A DNA stretch of 18,994 nucleotides, from NCBI GenBank assembly GCA_023257055.1, contig JALRDG010000100.1, positions 1 to 18,994 of the forward strand, in the 5' to 3' direction. This document shows positions 7,609 to 13,724 of this stretch, one piece after another. Positions within the stretch are counted from its first letter, which is position 1; every line of letters begins with the position of its first letter. The position numbers were made by a program, and so were the translations under genes. The DNA is from Candidatus Saccharimonadia bacterium (GTDB lineage: Bacteria > Patescibacteriota > Saccharimonadia > Saccharimonadales > Saccharimonadaceae). A model generated the notes under the pieces. The model ran no database searches. It was not told the DNA's origin and saw only the letters and a list, made by a program, of their open reading frames with translations.

Positions 7609-8090
7609 TGAATTTAATAGCAATTGCCGTGATAACAGTTGTTATGGCGCTGTTTGTCTATATTTCGAAGCGACGAATCGGCATTCCTATTTTTGCATTG
7701 GCAGTCGGGCATTTCTTGGGTGCACTGTGGGTAGAAGAGGTGGTAATGGTGCTGCAGGCACTTGGTATATATATTGTATCGCCACCTTTGATATTGCTCG
7801 TTGCTGTTGTGCTGTCACTCGCCCCGGCCTTGCTAGTAGTAGGTAGTGGTGCTACTTATAAAAAACCGAGTAGCCGGCTCGTGAGCGCGATTGTTTTTGG
7901 CCTAACGGTAGCTGCTTTTATGGTGACACCATTTGCAGCGTATGGTACTGCACTCGGAGAGGCGAGCGCGGCGTATGACGTGTTGTCGTTGTATTCACCG
8001 ATTATCATGACGGGCGGAGTGTTACTTGGGCTTGCTGATATTTTACTCACGAAGACCCACAAGCCGCCAAAAGACGACGCAAAACATTGA
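7605..8090 (+). CDS. Small polytopic membrane protein, function unknown
   Basis: This 161-residue protein is very hydrophobic, with about four or five predicted helices (roughly 1-18, 25-55, 58-80, 93-118, 128-148) and a basic, hydrophilic C-terminus (KTHKPPKDDAKH) that probably faces the cytoplasm. GAGGAAAG (7594-7601) serves two possible starts, ATG 7605 and ATG 7608; the first gives a four-base ATGA overlap with the DUF192 gene. I recognise no family. Pairing with DUF192 suggests a shared membrane function, by context only. Its TGA stop lies inside the -35 box of the tRNA promoter, which shows how tightly packed the region is. Confidence 0.72.
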   Translation: MMNLIAIAVITVVMALFVYISKRRIGIPIFALAVGHFLGALWVEEVVMVLQALGIYIVSPPLILLVAVVLSLAPALLVVGSGATYKKPSSRLVSAIVFGLTVAAFMVTPFAAYGTALGEASAAYDVLSLYSPIIMTGGVLLGLADILLTKTHKPPKDDAKH

Positions 8091-8116
8091 CAAAACACGT
8101 AAAAAAATGCTATTCT
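8087..8116 (+). promoter_or_regulatory. Consensus promoter of tRNA-Lys
   Basis: A perfect -35 TTGACA (8087-8092), an 18-base spacer and an extended -10 TGCTATTCT (8108-8116) lie directly upstream of the tRNA. Transcription should start near 8123, about 12 bases before the mature 5' end. The -35 overlaps the stop codon of the preceding gene. Confidence 0.85.
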
Positions 8117-8134
8117 CATCTGTAGCAAAGCTAT

Positions 8135-8211
8135 GGGACCATAGCTCAGCTGGTTAGAGCACCTGCCTTTTAAGCAGGGTGTCCTGGGTTCAAGCCCCAG
8201 TGGTCCCTCCA
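8135..8211 (+). tRNA. trnK: tRNA-Lys (anticodon UUU), CCA encoded
   Basis: A complete cloverleaf folds by eye. The acceptor stem is GGGACCA/TGGTCCC, the D stem GCTC/GAGC with a 9-base loop, the anticodon stem CCTGC/GCAGG with loop CTTTTAA (anticodon TTT, A37), the variable loop GTGTC, and the T stem CTGGG/CCCAG with loop TTCAAGC. The 3' CCA (8209-8211) is encoded. The base between the acceptor stem and CCA, the discriminator, reads T (8208), whereas bacterial tRNA-Lys usually has A; see findings. Its own promoter and terminator make it a single-gene unit. Confidence 0.95.
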
Positions 8212-8247
8212 AGTAAAACGACCTACCTTGTGTAGGTCTTTTTACTT
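8212..8247 (+). terminator. Intrinsic terminator after tRNA-Lys
   Basis: The stem GACCTAC (8220-8226)/GTAGGTC (8232-8238) with loop CTTGT is followed by TTTTT (8239-8243). Flanking AGTAAAA and TTTTACT also pair, so it could act on both strands. It isolates the tRNA from comEC and shows that in-frame codons upstream of ATG 8345 are not comEC. Confidence 0.9.
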
Positions 8248-8258
8248 GGCGGTATTTT

Positions 8259-8271
8259 ATACGGACCGTAT
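8259..8271. promoter_or_regulatory. Inverted repeat upstream of comEC, possible operator
   Basis: ATACGG-A-CCGTAT is a 6+1+6 inverted repeat about 60 bases upstream of the comEC promoter. It is one of the few structured elements in the 97-base gap after the terminator. Repeats this short arise by chance several times in 19 kb. Confidence 0.22.
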
Positions 8272-8328
8272 CTATGACGAGCCATGTGGAGCATTTTACG
8301 TTTCATGCTCATCTTTTATCATCATATA

Positions 8329-8337
8329 TGCAATACT
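8329..8337 (+). promoter_or_regulatory. Extended -10 promoter of comEC
   Basis: TGCAATACT (8329-8337) resembles an extended -10 and ends seven bases before ATG 8345, the same spacing as at other leaderless starts here. No -35 is evident. Confidence 0.55.
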
Positions 8338-8344
8338 TACATAT

Positions 8345-9799
8345 ATGATGAACGTGCTACAACGGCGTATACATGCATCATGGCTGTTGATGTTGGCATC
8401 GGCAGGTTGTGTTATGGGGGTAATGACGGCACAGTGGAGCGTGCAGTTTATATTCATTTCGGCAGTATGGGCTGTTCTAGGGGTGTTTGTAATTGTATTA
8501 AGCTGCGTGCACACACGCCGCTATATGATGGTTTTGGTATTAGTTGGTGGGTGTCTTTTGGGTATGTGGCGAGGTCACGATGTGCAGCAAAAAATGATCA
8601 CGTATCAACGTCTCGTAGGACGTAGCATCACTCTTCAGGGGAAGGTGGGAGACGATACGGAAACTAACCGCCAAGGACAAACGGTACTGCGTCTCACGGA
8701 AGTGCAAATGCATGAAACTATTCTGCCAGGTAAGATCTGGGTAACTGTCGCTAAGGTAGATACGATAAAAAGAAGCGACTATGTAACGATACAGGGCAAG
8801 ATGTCCGAAGGCTTTGCGAGTTTTGGCGCGGCAATGTATCGGGCAGAACTACTTGCTATTGAGCGACGTGCAGGTGATGATGTTGCAAGGGACGTTCGGG
8901 ATTCTTTTTCTGTGGGTGTACAGGCCGGTATTCATGAGCCGGCGGTGAGTTTGGGCCTAGGGTTCCTTACTGGTCAGCGTCGAGGTCTGCCTCCAGAGCT
9001 GCTAACGACTCTGCAAACTGCTGGGCTGACACATGTTATCGTGGCGAGCGGATATAATCTGACGATCCTTATTCGAATAGCCCGCCGTATATTCGACGGC
9101 GTATCGAGATACCTTTCTGTCGCTGTTCCGGGTGCGCTTATCCTCGGATTTATATTAATAACCGGTATGAGCCCGAGTATGTCTCGGGCGGGATTGGTAG
9201 CTGGGCTGAGTTTACTGGCATGGTACTACGGCAGGTCGTTTCATCCAGCTGTTCTCTTACTTTTGGTGGCAGCAAGTACACTGCTTATTGATCCGACGTA
9301 TGGCTGGGGAGATATCGGCTGGTTATTAAGCTTCGCGGCGTTTGCTGGCGTAATGATATTGGCACCGTTGCTGCAGGCGTACTTCTATGGTGAAAAAAAG
9401 CCGACACTCTTAGTACAGGTTCTTTTTGAGACGACGTCAGCCTTTATTGTCACATTGCCGATTATTATTGTTTCATTTGGTGTGATGAGTAATGTTGCTA
9501 TTCTGGCTAATCTCATTGTCGTGCCGTTAATTCCATTCGCGATGCTGGGTGTATTTCTAGTAGGTGTCGTCGGCGTATTTGCCGGCTGGGCAGCCGTCAT
9601 TATTGGAGCTCCAGTGCAGCGGTTGTTAGATGCAATGATATGGCTGGCGACGTTTGCGGCAAATGTATCATGGGCGCAAACAGAGGTAGTGATGCCGATA
9701 TGGGGTGTGGGCGTGTATTATGTAATTTTAATATCAACAGGGCTGCTGATATGGAGACGCACCCGATCGTCTTTGCAGTCGTGCAATATTATCACCTAG
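8345..9799 (+). CDS. comEC: ComEC-like DNA uptake channel, lacking the metallo-beta-lactamase domain
   Basis: The protein has 484 residues from ATG 8345 (a second ATG follows at 8348). An in-frame extension upstream to 8228 exists but runs back into the tRNA terminator and is rejected. N-terminal helices (about 11-75) precede an OB-like DUF4131 region (about 90-170: ITLQGKVGDD, VTIQGKM). The competence domain follows: GLGFLTGQRRGLP (204-216), THVIVASGYNLTIL (229-242, equivalent to the usual ISGLH segment), GMSPSMSRAG and several C-terminal helices. ComEC passes single-stranded DNA across the inner membrane. Typical ComEC proteins are 700-800 residues and end in a metallo-beta-lactamase-like domain; this one stops after a short basic tail, with no HxHxDH motif in it or the following gene. 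Conversion of the incoming strand must be done otherwise, or the protein only forms the channel. Confidence 0.88.
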   Translation: MMNVLQRRIHASWLLMLASAGCVMGVMTAQWSVQFIFISAVWAVLGVFVIVLSCVHTRRYMMVLVLVGGCLLGMWRGHDVQQKMITYQRLVGRSITLQGKVGDDTETNRQGQTVLRLTEVQMHETILPGKIWVTVAKVDTIKRSDYVTIQGKMSEGFASFGAAMYRAELLAIERRAGDDVARDVRDSFSVGVQAGIHEPAVSLGLGFLTGQRRGLPPELLTTLQTAGLTHVIVASGYNLTILIRIARRIFDGVSRYLSVAVPGALILGFILITGMSPSMSRAGLVAGLSLLAWYYGRSFHPAVLLLLVAASTLLIDPTYGWGDIGWLLSFAAFAGVMILAPLLQAYFYGEKKPTLLVQVLFETTSAFIVTLPIIIVSFGVMSNVAILANLIVVPLIPFAMLGVFLVGVVGVFAGWAAVIIGAPVQRLLDAMIWLATFAANVSWAQTEVVMPIWGVGVYYVILISTGLLIWRRTRSSLQSCNIIT

Positions 9800-9806
9800 T
9801 CATATC

Positions 9807-9815
9807 TGATATACT
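9807..9815 (+). promoter_or_regulatory. Extended -10 promoter of yebC
   Basis: TGATATACT (9807-9815) lies just after the comEC stop. The predicted start near 9822 leaves a leader of about 31 bases with GGAGA (9843-9847) before ATG 9853, so yebC is conventionally led, unlike its neighbours. Confidence 0.65.
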
Positions 9816-9852
9816 AGTAGCAATATACCTTGCAATTAGTACGGAGAAACAA

Positions 9853-10575
9853 ATGGCTGGACATAATAAATGGTCTAAAATTAAACGCGACAAAGGTGTC
9901 AATGACGCCAAACGTGGTGCGGTGTTTACGAAAATTGGCAATCAGATAGCAATTGCTGCTCGTGGCGGCATTGATCCCAATATGAACTCGGCTCTGGCTA
10001 TGGCTATTGAAAAAGCACGTTCGGCAAACATGCCTAATGCGAATATTCAGCGTGCTCTTGATCGCGCCAGTGACAAGAATGCAGCTGTCCTTGAAGAGAT
10101 TACCTACGAGGGCTATGGTCCCGGCGGCGTGGGAATTATCATTGAAGTCGCTACCGACAATAGGAATCGCACCTATCCAGAAGTGCGTACGGCTCTCATG
10201 AAAAACGGTGGAACTATTGCCGATGCTGGCAGTGTGGTATTCCAATTTACTCGAAAGGGAGTTATCCGCGTGGCCGCATCTGGCGAAGATGCACTACTTG
10301 CTATTCTTGATGCAGGGGCAGAGGATGCTGCTGAGGAAGAGGGTGAAATTATTGTGTACACCGAACAGAAGGATTTGGCGGCTGTGCGCACTGCTATTCA
10401 AGCCGCGGGACTTGAAGTTAAAGAGGCAGAACTACAGTATATTGGTAATATGCCGGTCGAGGTGGCAGATGTTGAAACAGCTACGAAGCTAATGAAAGTA
10501 CTTGACGCGCTTGATGATCTTGATGATGTGGTGAATGTCGCGACCAACGCCGATATTACTGCCGAGGTTGAATAG
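9853..10575 (+). CDS. yebC: YebC/PmpR family protein
   Basis: The protein has 240 residues, the family's usual length. The start is fixed by the canonical MAGHNKWSKIKRDK N-terminus and GGAGA five bases upstream; longer in-frame readings run into comEC and are rejected. Diagnostic features are DAKRGAVFTKIGNQIAIAARGG, the NMPNANIQRA segment, YEGYGPGGVGIIIEVATDNRNRT and an acidic, two-lobed C-terminal half. YebC proteins are cytoplasmic; members have been described as transcription regulators (PmpR) and, more recently, as ribosome-associated factors that help translate proline-rich stretches. In many bacteria yebC sits directly before ruvC-ruvA-ruvB. Here it is still near ruvC but separated by a surface-protein gene and a peptidase gene. 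Confidence 0.96.
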   Translation: MAGHNKWSKIKRDKGVNDAKRGAVFTKIGNQIAIAARGGIDPNMNSALAMAIEKARSANMPNANIQRALDRASDKNAAVLEEITYEGYGPGGVGIIIEVATDNRNRTYPEVRTALMKNGGTIADAGSVVFQFTRKGVIRVAASGEDALLAILDAGAEDAAEEEGEIIVYTEQKDLAAVRTAIQAAGLEVKEAELQYIGNMPVEVADVETATKLMKVLDALDDLDDVVNVATNADITAEVE

Positions 10576-10605
10576 TTTGCATAAATGCACATATGCAAAA
10601 GTGCA
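10576..10605. repeat. Four TGCA motifs at an exact 8-base period within an inverted repeat
   Basis: Directly after the yebC stop, TGCA occurs at 10578, 10586, 10594 and 10602, each eight bases apart and followed by A-rich sequence. The same stretch holds an 8-bp inverted repeat TTTGCATA (10576-10583)/TATGCAAA (10592-10599). There is no T-run, so it is a poor intrinsic terminator; a protein-binding site upstream of the next promoter is possible. Confidence 0.4.
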
Positions 10606-10620
10606 AAGTTATGAAATTGA

Positions 10621-10649
10621 TTGACATTGTTAAATCATAAGCGTATATC
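10621..10649 (+). promoter_or_regulatory. Promoter of the lamin-tail-domain surface protein
   Basis: A perfect -35 TTGACA (10621-10626), a 17-base spacer and -10 TATATC (10644-10649) are present. Transcription from about 10656 gives a leader of about 27 bases with GAGG (10672-10675) before ATG 10683. Confidence 0.75.
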
Positions 10650-10682
10650 TATTGCTAAGTAAACAATTAACGAGGCAATTTG

Positions 10683-12569
10683 ATGTATGTAAAAGTACTT
10701 CTTACAGGTTTGGCGTGTCTCGCCTATATCCAGTTCGTAACTCCAGTACCGCATGTAGCAGCCCTTACTGAAGAAGCACCGCCGGATGTTTTAGTGCCTG
10801 TAGCTGATGAGGGTGTCGAACATTCCCAACAGGTAACTACCGTAATGACACGGACTCAGCCTAATGCCGTGCCGGCGAACGATATGGTGACGCCATCACA
10901 AGAAACGACTGCTGAACAATTTCAGAAATCTCAACCGATCCCGTCAGTGCAGACTGTTACGAAATCAACCGCGGATCAGGCGCCTTCACTATCGGTGCGT
11001 CAGCCGCTACCTGCGCCCGAAGGGCCCGTGTATGTGTCGATGTTTGAGTTTCATCAGACGAAAGGATTTCGTTTTGTTGAGATATGGAATACGAGCAGCG
11101 AGCATGTGAAGCTTGATAATATACTGATTACGCTGGAATATTACGATACAGATAGTTCGGATGATGCACTGCCGTATGTATGTCAGTTGCCTTTAACGGG
11201 GTATATTGCTCCGAAATCTCACGTGACCTACGCACAACCGGAGTTAGTGACGAGGAGCAATGGAGCTTATCCACTACATGATTGCATCAGTAGCGGTAGG
11301 GTGCTAGTGGACGCAACACTGACTGTTAGTGTGCTTGGTCAATTAAATGGTATCGATGAAAAACTATTAATCCCTGCGGTTTCATTTGCCGAGGGTGACC
11401 GATATATTCGTAAGACTACTGCTAAAACAGGGGACCTTACCGCTGATTTTACTCGGAAATCTGCCACCACTACCATTGCAGGGGAGCAGCCGCGTACATC
11501 TCAGGTGTACTTACCACCAAGCGATCTGCCACTACAGGTAACAGAAATATTTCCGAACCCGCTACTGTGCGCTTCGGGAGATCATGACGCACGTTGCTAT
11601 TCGTACATAAAGGTGGTTAATGTTTCTGATCGACATGTCGACCTTGCCCGCTATCGACTTCGAAATGGCAGCCCGCAAGCAAAGTCTTCGACCTACAATA
11701 CCTCTACGCTTACGGGGACTGTCTTACCGCATGACTTCACGATTATTACGGTAGATGCGAACGGTGAGTCATTAGCCATTAACGATGACGCTGGCGCGAC
11801 GTGGTTTGAGGATATGCTTGGTATGGTAACGTATGCGAATACCGACGCACCGTACGAAAAGGCTAGTCTTGCGGCAAATCAGGGGTACGCTTGGGCATAT
11901 GATCCATCTGACGCGACATGGAAGTGGACTGTGCCATCGCCGGACGTTAAAGAGACGGTCTTTCTGGAGCCTGGGAAAGGTTCGGGAGCTATCGTGGAAG
12001 GCTCTACACTAGCTCCGTGCCCTACTGGACAATACCGTGCGATTGAGACGAATCGCTGTCGCATGATTGCCGTCGCCACCTCAGAACAAGCTCCTTGTAA
12101 GGATGGACAGTATCGAAGTGAGCAGACAAATCGTTGTCGATCAGTCGCTACATCAAGTGACACGCTACAGGTTTGTAAAGAAGGACAATATCGAAGTGAA
12201 GAAACGAATCGTTGTCGATCAATCACAACTGCTGCATCTAACTTACAGCCATGTAGTGAAGACCAATATCGCAGCCCTGAAACGAATCGCTGTCGAAAAA
12301 TAGCTAGCACGGCAACTAACTTACAGCCATGCAGGGATGGTCAAGAGCGCAACCCAGAGACGAATCGTTGTAGGAAGATGGCGGAAACGGTGATGCCCGA
12401 TGCAGCATTTGCTGTTCGTCCGCAGGTTCGACCGATGCAGAATCATGGCAAATGGTGGGCGCTAGGAGGTATTTTAACGGTAGCCACCGCCTACGGTGCT
12501 TGGCAATTCCGCCATGAAATAGTTTCGTTATTTCGTAAGATTCCTTACGTGCAGCGGTCGAAGCAGTAG
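10683..12569 (+). CDS. Exported lamin-tail-domain (LTD) protein with five Cys-rich 26-residue repeats and C-terminal membrane anchor
   Basis: The protein has 628 residues; ATG 10683 lies seven bases after GAGG. The N-terminus is a signal-peptide-like hydrophobic stretch (4-20) with possible cleavage near HVAA (24-27), followed by a Pro/Thr/Gln-rich linker to about 112. Two LTD-like beta domains follow: about 115-235 (VYVSMFEFHQ...FVEIWNTSSEHVKL) and about 283-420 (LQVTEIFPNPLLC...IKVVNVSDRHVDLARYRL). Residues 446-575 are five repeats of exactly 26 residues with the pattern C..GQYR..ETNRCR. A transmembrane helix (about 593-611) and a short basic tail (RKIPYVQRSKQ) end the protein. The topology is an extracytoplasmic protein anchored at its C-terminus. 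Bacterial LTDs occur on exported and cell-wall proteins and nucleases; no catalytic domain is seen. A role in the cell surface or host contact is plausible but inferred. Confidence 0.85.
   Translation: MYVKVLLTGLACLAYIQFVTPVPHVAALTEEAPPDVLVPVADEGVEHSQQVTTVMTRTQPNAVPANDMVTPSQETTAEQFQKSQPIPSVQTVTKSTADQAPSLSVRQPLPAPEGPVYVSMFEFHQTKGFRFVEIWNTSSEHVKLDNILITLEYYDTDSSDDALPYVCQLPLTGYIAPKSHVTYAQPELVTRSNGAYPLHDCISSGRVLVDATLTVSVLGQLNGIDEKLLIPAVSFAEGDRYIRKTTAKTGDLTADFTRKSATTTIAGEQPRTSQVYLPPSDLPLQVTEIFPNPLLCASGDHDARCYSYIKVVNVSDRHVDLARYRLRNGSPQAKSSTYNTSTLTGTVLPHDFTIITVDANGESLAINDDAGATWFEDMLGMVTYANTDAPYEKASLAANQGYAWAYDPSDATWKWTVPSPDVKETVFLEPGKGSGAIVEGSTLAPCPTGQYRAIETNRCRMIAVATSEQAPCKDGQYRSEQTNRCRSVATSSDTLQVCKEGQYRSEETNRCRSITTAASNLQPCSEDQYRSPETNRCRKIASTATNLQPCRDGQERNPETNRCRKMAETVMPDAAFAVRPQVRPMQNHGKWWALGGILTVATAYGAWQFRHEIVSLFRKIPYVQRSKQ
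12018..12407 (+). repeat. Five tandem 78-bp coding repeats
   Basis: Repeat starts, taken at the first Cys codon, are 12018, 12096, 12174, 12252 and 12330, so the period is exactly 78 bp. Each unit has two Cys 13 residues apart (C-x12-C) with GQYR and ETNRCR conserved. Units 2 and 3 are the most alike at the DNA level, and the last half of unit 5 has diverged. The array could expand or contract by recombination. Confidence 0.92.
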
Positions 12570-12571
12570 CG

Positions 12572-12577
12572 TATACT
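12572..12577 (+). promoter_or_regulatory. -10 element of the S51 peptidase-ruvC unit
   Basis: TATACT (12572-12577) begins two bases after the preceding stop codon and ends six bases before ATG 12584, predicting a leaderless mRNA. No TGn extension and no clear -35 are visible. Confidence 0.5.
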
Positions 12578-12583
12578 TTGTAT

Positions 12584-13219
12584 ATGCGATTGTATTTATC
12601 CTCCCATGGTCTTGGTGACCATGCGGCGCGCCTCCAAGAGATGGTAGGCGACAATAAGCGAATGCTATTTATTGATAATGCCAAGGACGACTTGACGTTA
12701 TTTGAGCGTTCGACGCACGTGCAGCAGAAACTGGTTGAATTCCGAGATATGGGATTTGAGCCATTTGAGCTTGATTTGCGTGATTATTTTGGGCGCGAGG
12801 AGATTCTCCGCCCAATTGTTGCCGCCGCCGGGCTGGTGTGGGCGTCGGGCGGAAATACGCTCCTTTTGCGACGAGCAATGCAGTATAGCGGCCTTGATAC
12901 TATTCTTCCTTCGCTGCTCCGTGAGGATGCGCTGGTATATGGCGGATCGAGTGCTGGGGCGATTATTATGACAAAAACGCTACACGGTACAGAAAATGGT
13001 GATGACCCGTATACTATTCCAGAGGGGTACGAAGAGGAAATTGTATGGTCGGGATTAGGTATGATTTACCCACAGCTTGTTCCACATTTCCAATCGAGCT
13101 TTTTTGCTGAAGAAGCAAAGGCGATGGCCGATTATTTTGCGACGAATGGCTTAACCTACGTGACGCTTCAAGACGGTGAAGTGTATGCCGTTGAAGGTGA
13201 CGTAGAGGGAAAACTATGA
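12584..13219 (+). CDS. Peptidase S51 family (PepE/dipeptidase E-like) protein
   Basis: The protein has 211 residues. ATG 12584 is chosen over TTG 12578 because the -10 box ends at 12577. S51 features are visible: an early LYLSSHGLG strand, WASGGNTLLLRRAM (86-99, the GGN motif), the nucleophile elbow GGSSAGAII (120-128) with predicted Ser123, and PHFQ with His168, followed by LQDGEVYAVEG near the end. Family members are dipeptidase E, which cleaves Asp-Xaa dipeptides, and cyanophycinase, which cleaves cyanophycin. Its size fits PepE. Cytoplasmic peptide breakdown is the likely role. It overlaps ruvC by four bases (ATGA), which links its expression to a Holliday-junction nuclease without an obvious functional reason. 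A possible tie to the amide ligases in this window, as a hydrolase of isopeptide or acidic peptides, is speculative. Confidence 0.85.
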   Translation: MRLYLSSHGLGDHAARLQEMVGDNKRMLFIDNAKDDLTLFERSTHVQQKLVEFRDMGFEPFELDLRDYFGREEILRPIVAAAGLVWASGGNTLLLRRAMQYSGLDTILPSLLREDALVYGGSSAGAIIMTKTLHGTENGDDPYTIPEGYEEEIVWSGLGMIYPQLVPHFQSSFFAEEAKAMADYFATNGLTYVTLQDGEVYAVEGDVEGKL

Positions 13220-13698
13220 GAATTATTGGGATCGACCCGGGCACTGGCATTTTAGGGTTTGGTGTTATTGACGTCAAGAACGGTAAGACGACGATGGTAA
13301 CTGCTGGTGTCGTGACGACGCCGGCGCACACGCCACTTGATGTGCGCCTTGAAGATATTTTTGATAGCTTGACGGAAATTATCGCAGAAACGAAGCCGGA
13401 GATTATGTCGATCGAAAAACTATTCTTTGCTCGTAACGTCACTACTGCCATGAGTGTATCGCATGCCCGTGGCGTGGCGATGCTGGCTGGCCGCAAGGGC
13501 GGGTTGCCGATCGCCGAGTATACGCCGATGCAAATCAAGCAAACATTGACCGGTTATGGCAAGGCAGACAAGAAGCAGGTGCAAGAGATGGTTCGTATGC
13601 AGCTTGGCCTCAAGACTATCCCGAAGCCCGATGACGCCGCCGATGCACTCGCAACTGCCATTACGTATGCCATGATGAGCCGGGGTAGTGGAGATTAA
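13216..13698 (+). CDS. ruvC: Crossover junction endodeoxyribonuclease RuvC
   Basis: The protein has 160 residues, slightly shorter than E. coli RuvC (173). It begins MRIIGIDPGTGILGFGV, with catalytic D7; E67 lies in SIEKLFF, and the C-terminal acidic pair is D140/D143 in KPDDAADALA. Conserved HARG (83-86) and GYGKADKKQV (113-122) are present. RuvC is a dimeric RNase H-fold nuclease that resolves Holliday junctions after branch migration by RuvAB. GAGGG (13205-13209) supplies the ribosome site, and the start overlaps the S51 peptidase stop. ruvA and ruvB lie downstream but are separated from ruvC by a penicillin-binding protein gene. Confidence 0.97.
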   Translation: MRIIGIDPGTGILGFGVIDVKNGKTTMVTAGVVTTPAHTPLDVRLEDIFDSLTEIIAETKPEIMSIEKLFFARNVTTAMSVSHARGVAMLAGRKGGLPIAEYTPMQIKQTLTGYGKADKKQVQEMVRMQLGLKTIPKPDDAADALATAITYAMMSRGSGD

Positions 13699-13711
13699 AT
13701 CATGAACGGAG

Positions 13712-13717
13712 TATACT
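13712..13717 (+). promoter_or_regulatory. -10 element of the penicillin-binding protein gene
   Basis: TATACT (13712-13717) ends seven bases before ATG 13725, the same spacing as other predicted leaderless starts. The GGAG at 13708-13711 is too far (13 bases) to be the ribosome site. There is no clear -35. Confidence 0.5.
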
Positions 13718-13724
13718 AATAGAG

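Noticed and set aside
8228..8344. 39-codon N-terminal extension of ComEC
   Set aside because: It would begin inside the tRNA terminator hairpin; a -10 box ends seven bases before ATG 8345.
9640..9852. N-terminal extension of YebC into the end of comEC
   Set aside because: The canonical MAGHNKWSKIKRDK start at 9853 has a ribosome site, and a promoter lies between comEC and yebC.
12018..12407. The tandem repeats as a CRISPR array
   Set aside because: The 78-bp units are in frame, encode a conserved Cys-rich motif, and have no short identical repeats with unique spacers.
13702..13719. Six-codon mini-ORF (ATG to TAA) before the penicillin-binding protein gene
   Set aside because: It lies largely upstream of the predicted transcript start and is too short to support.
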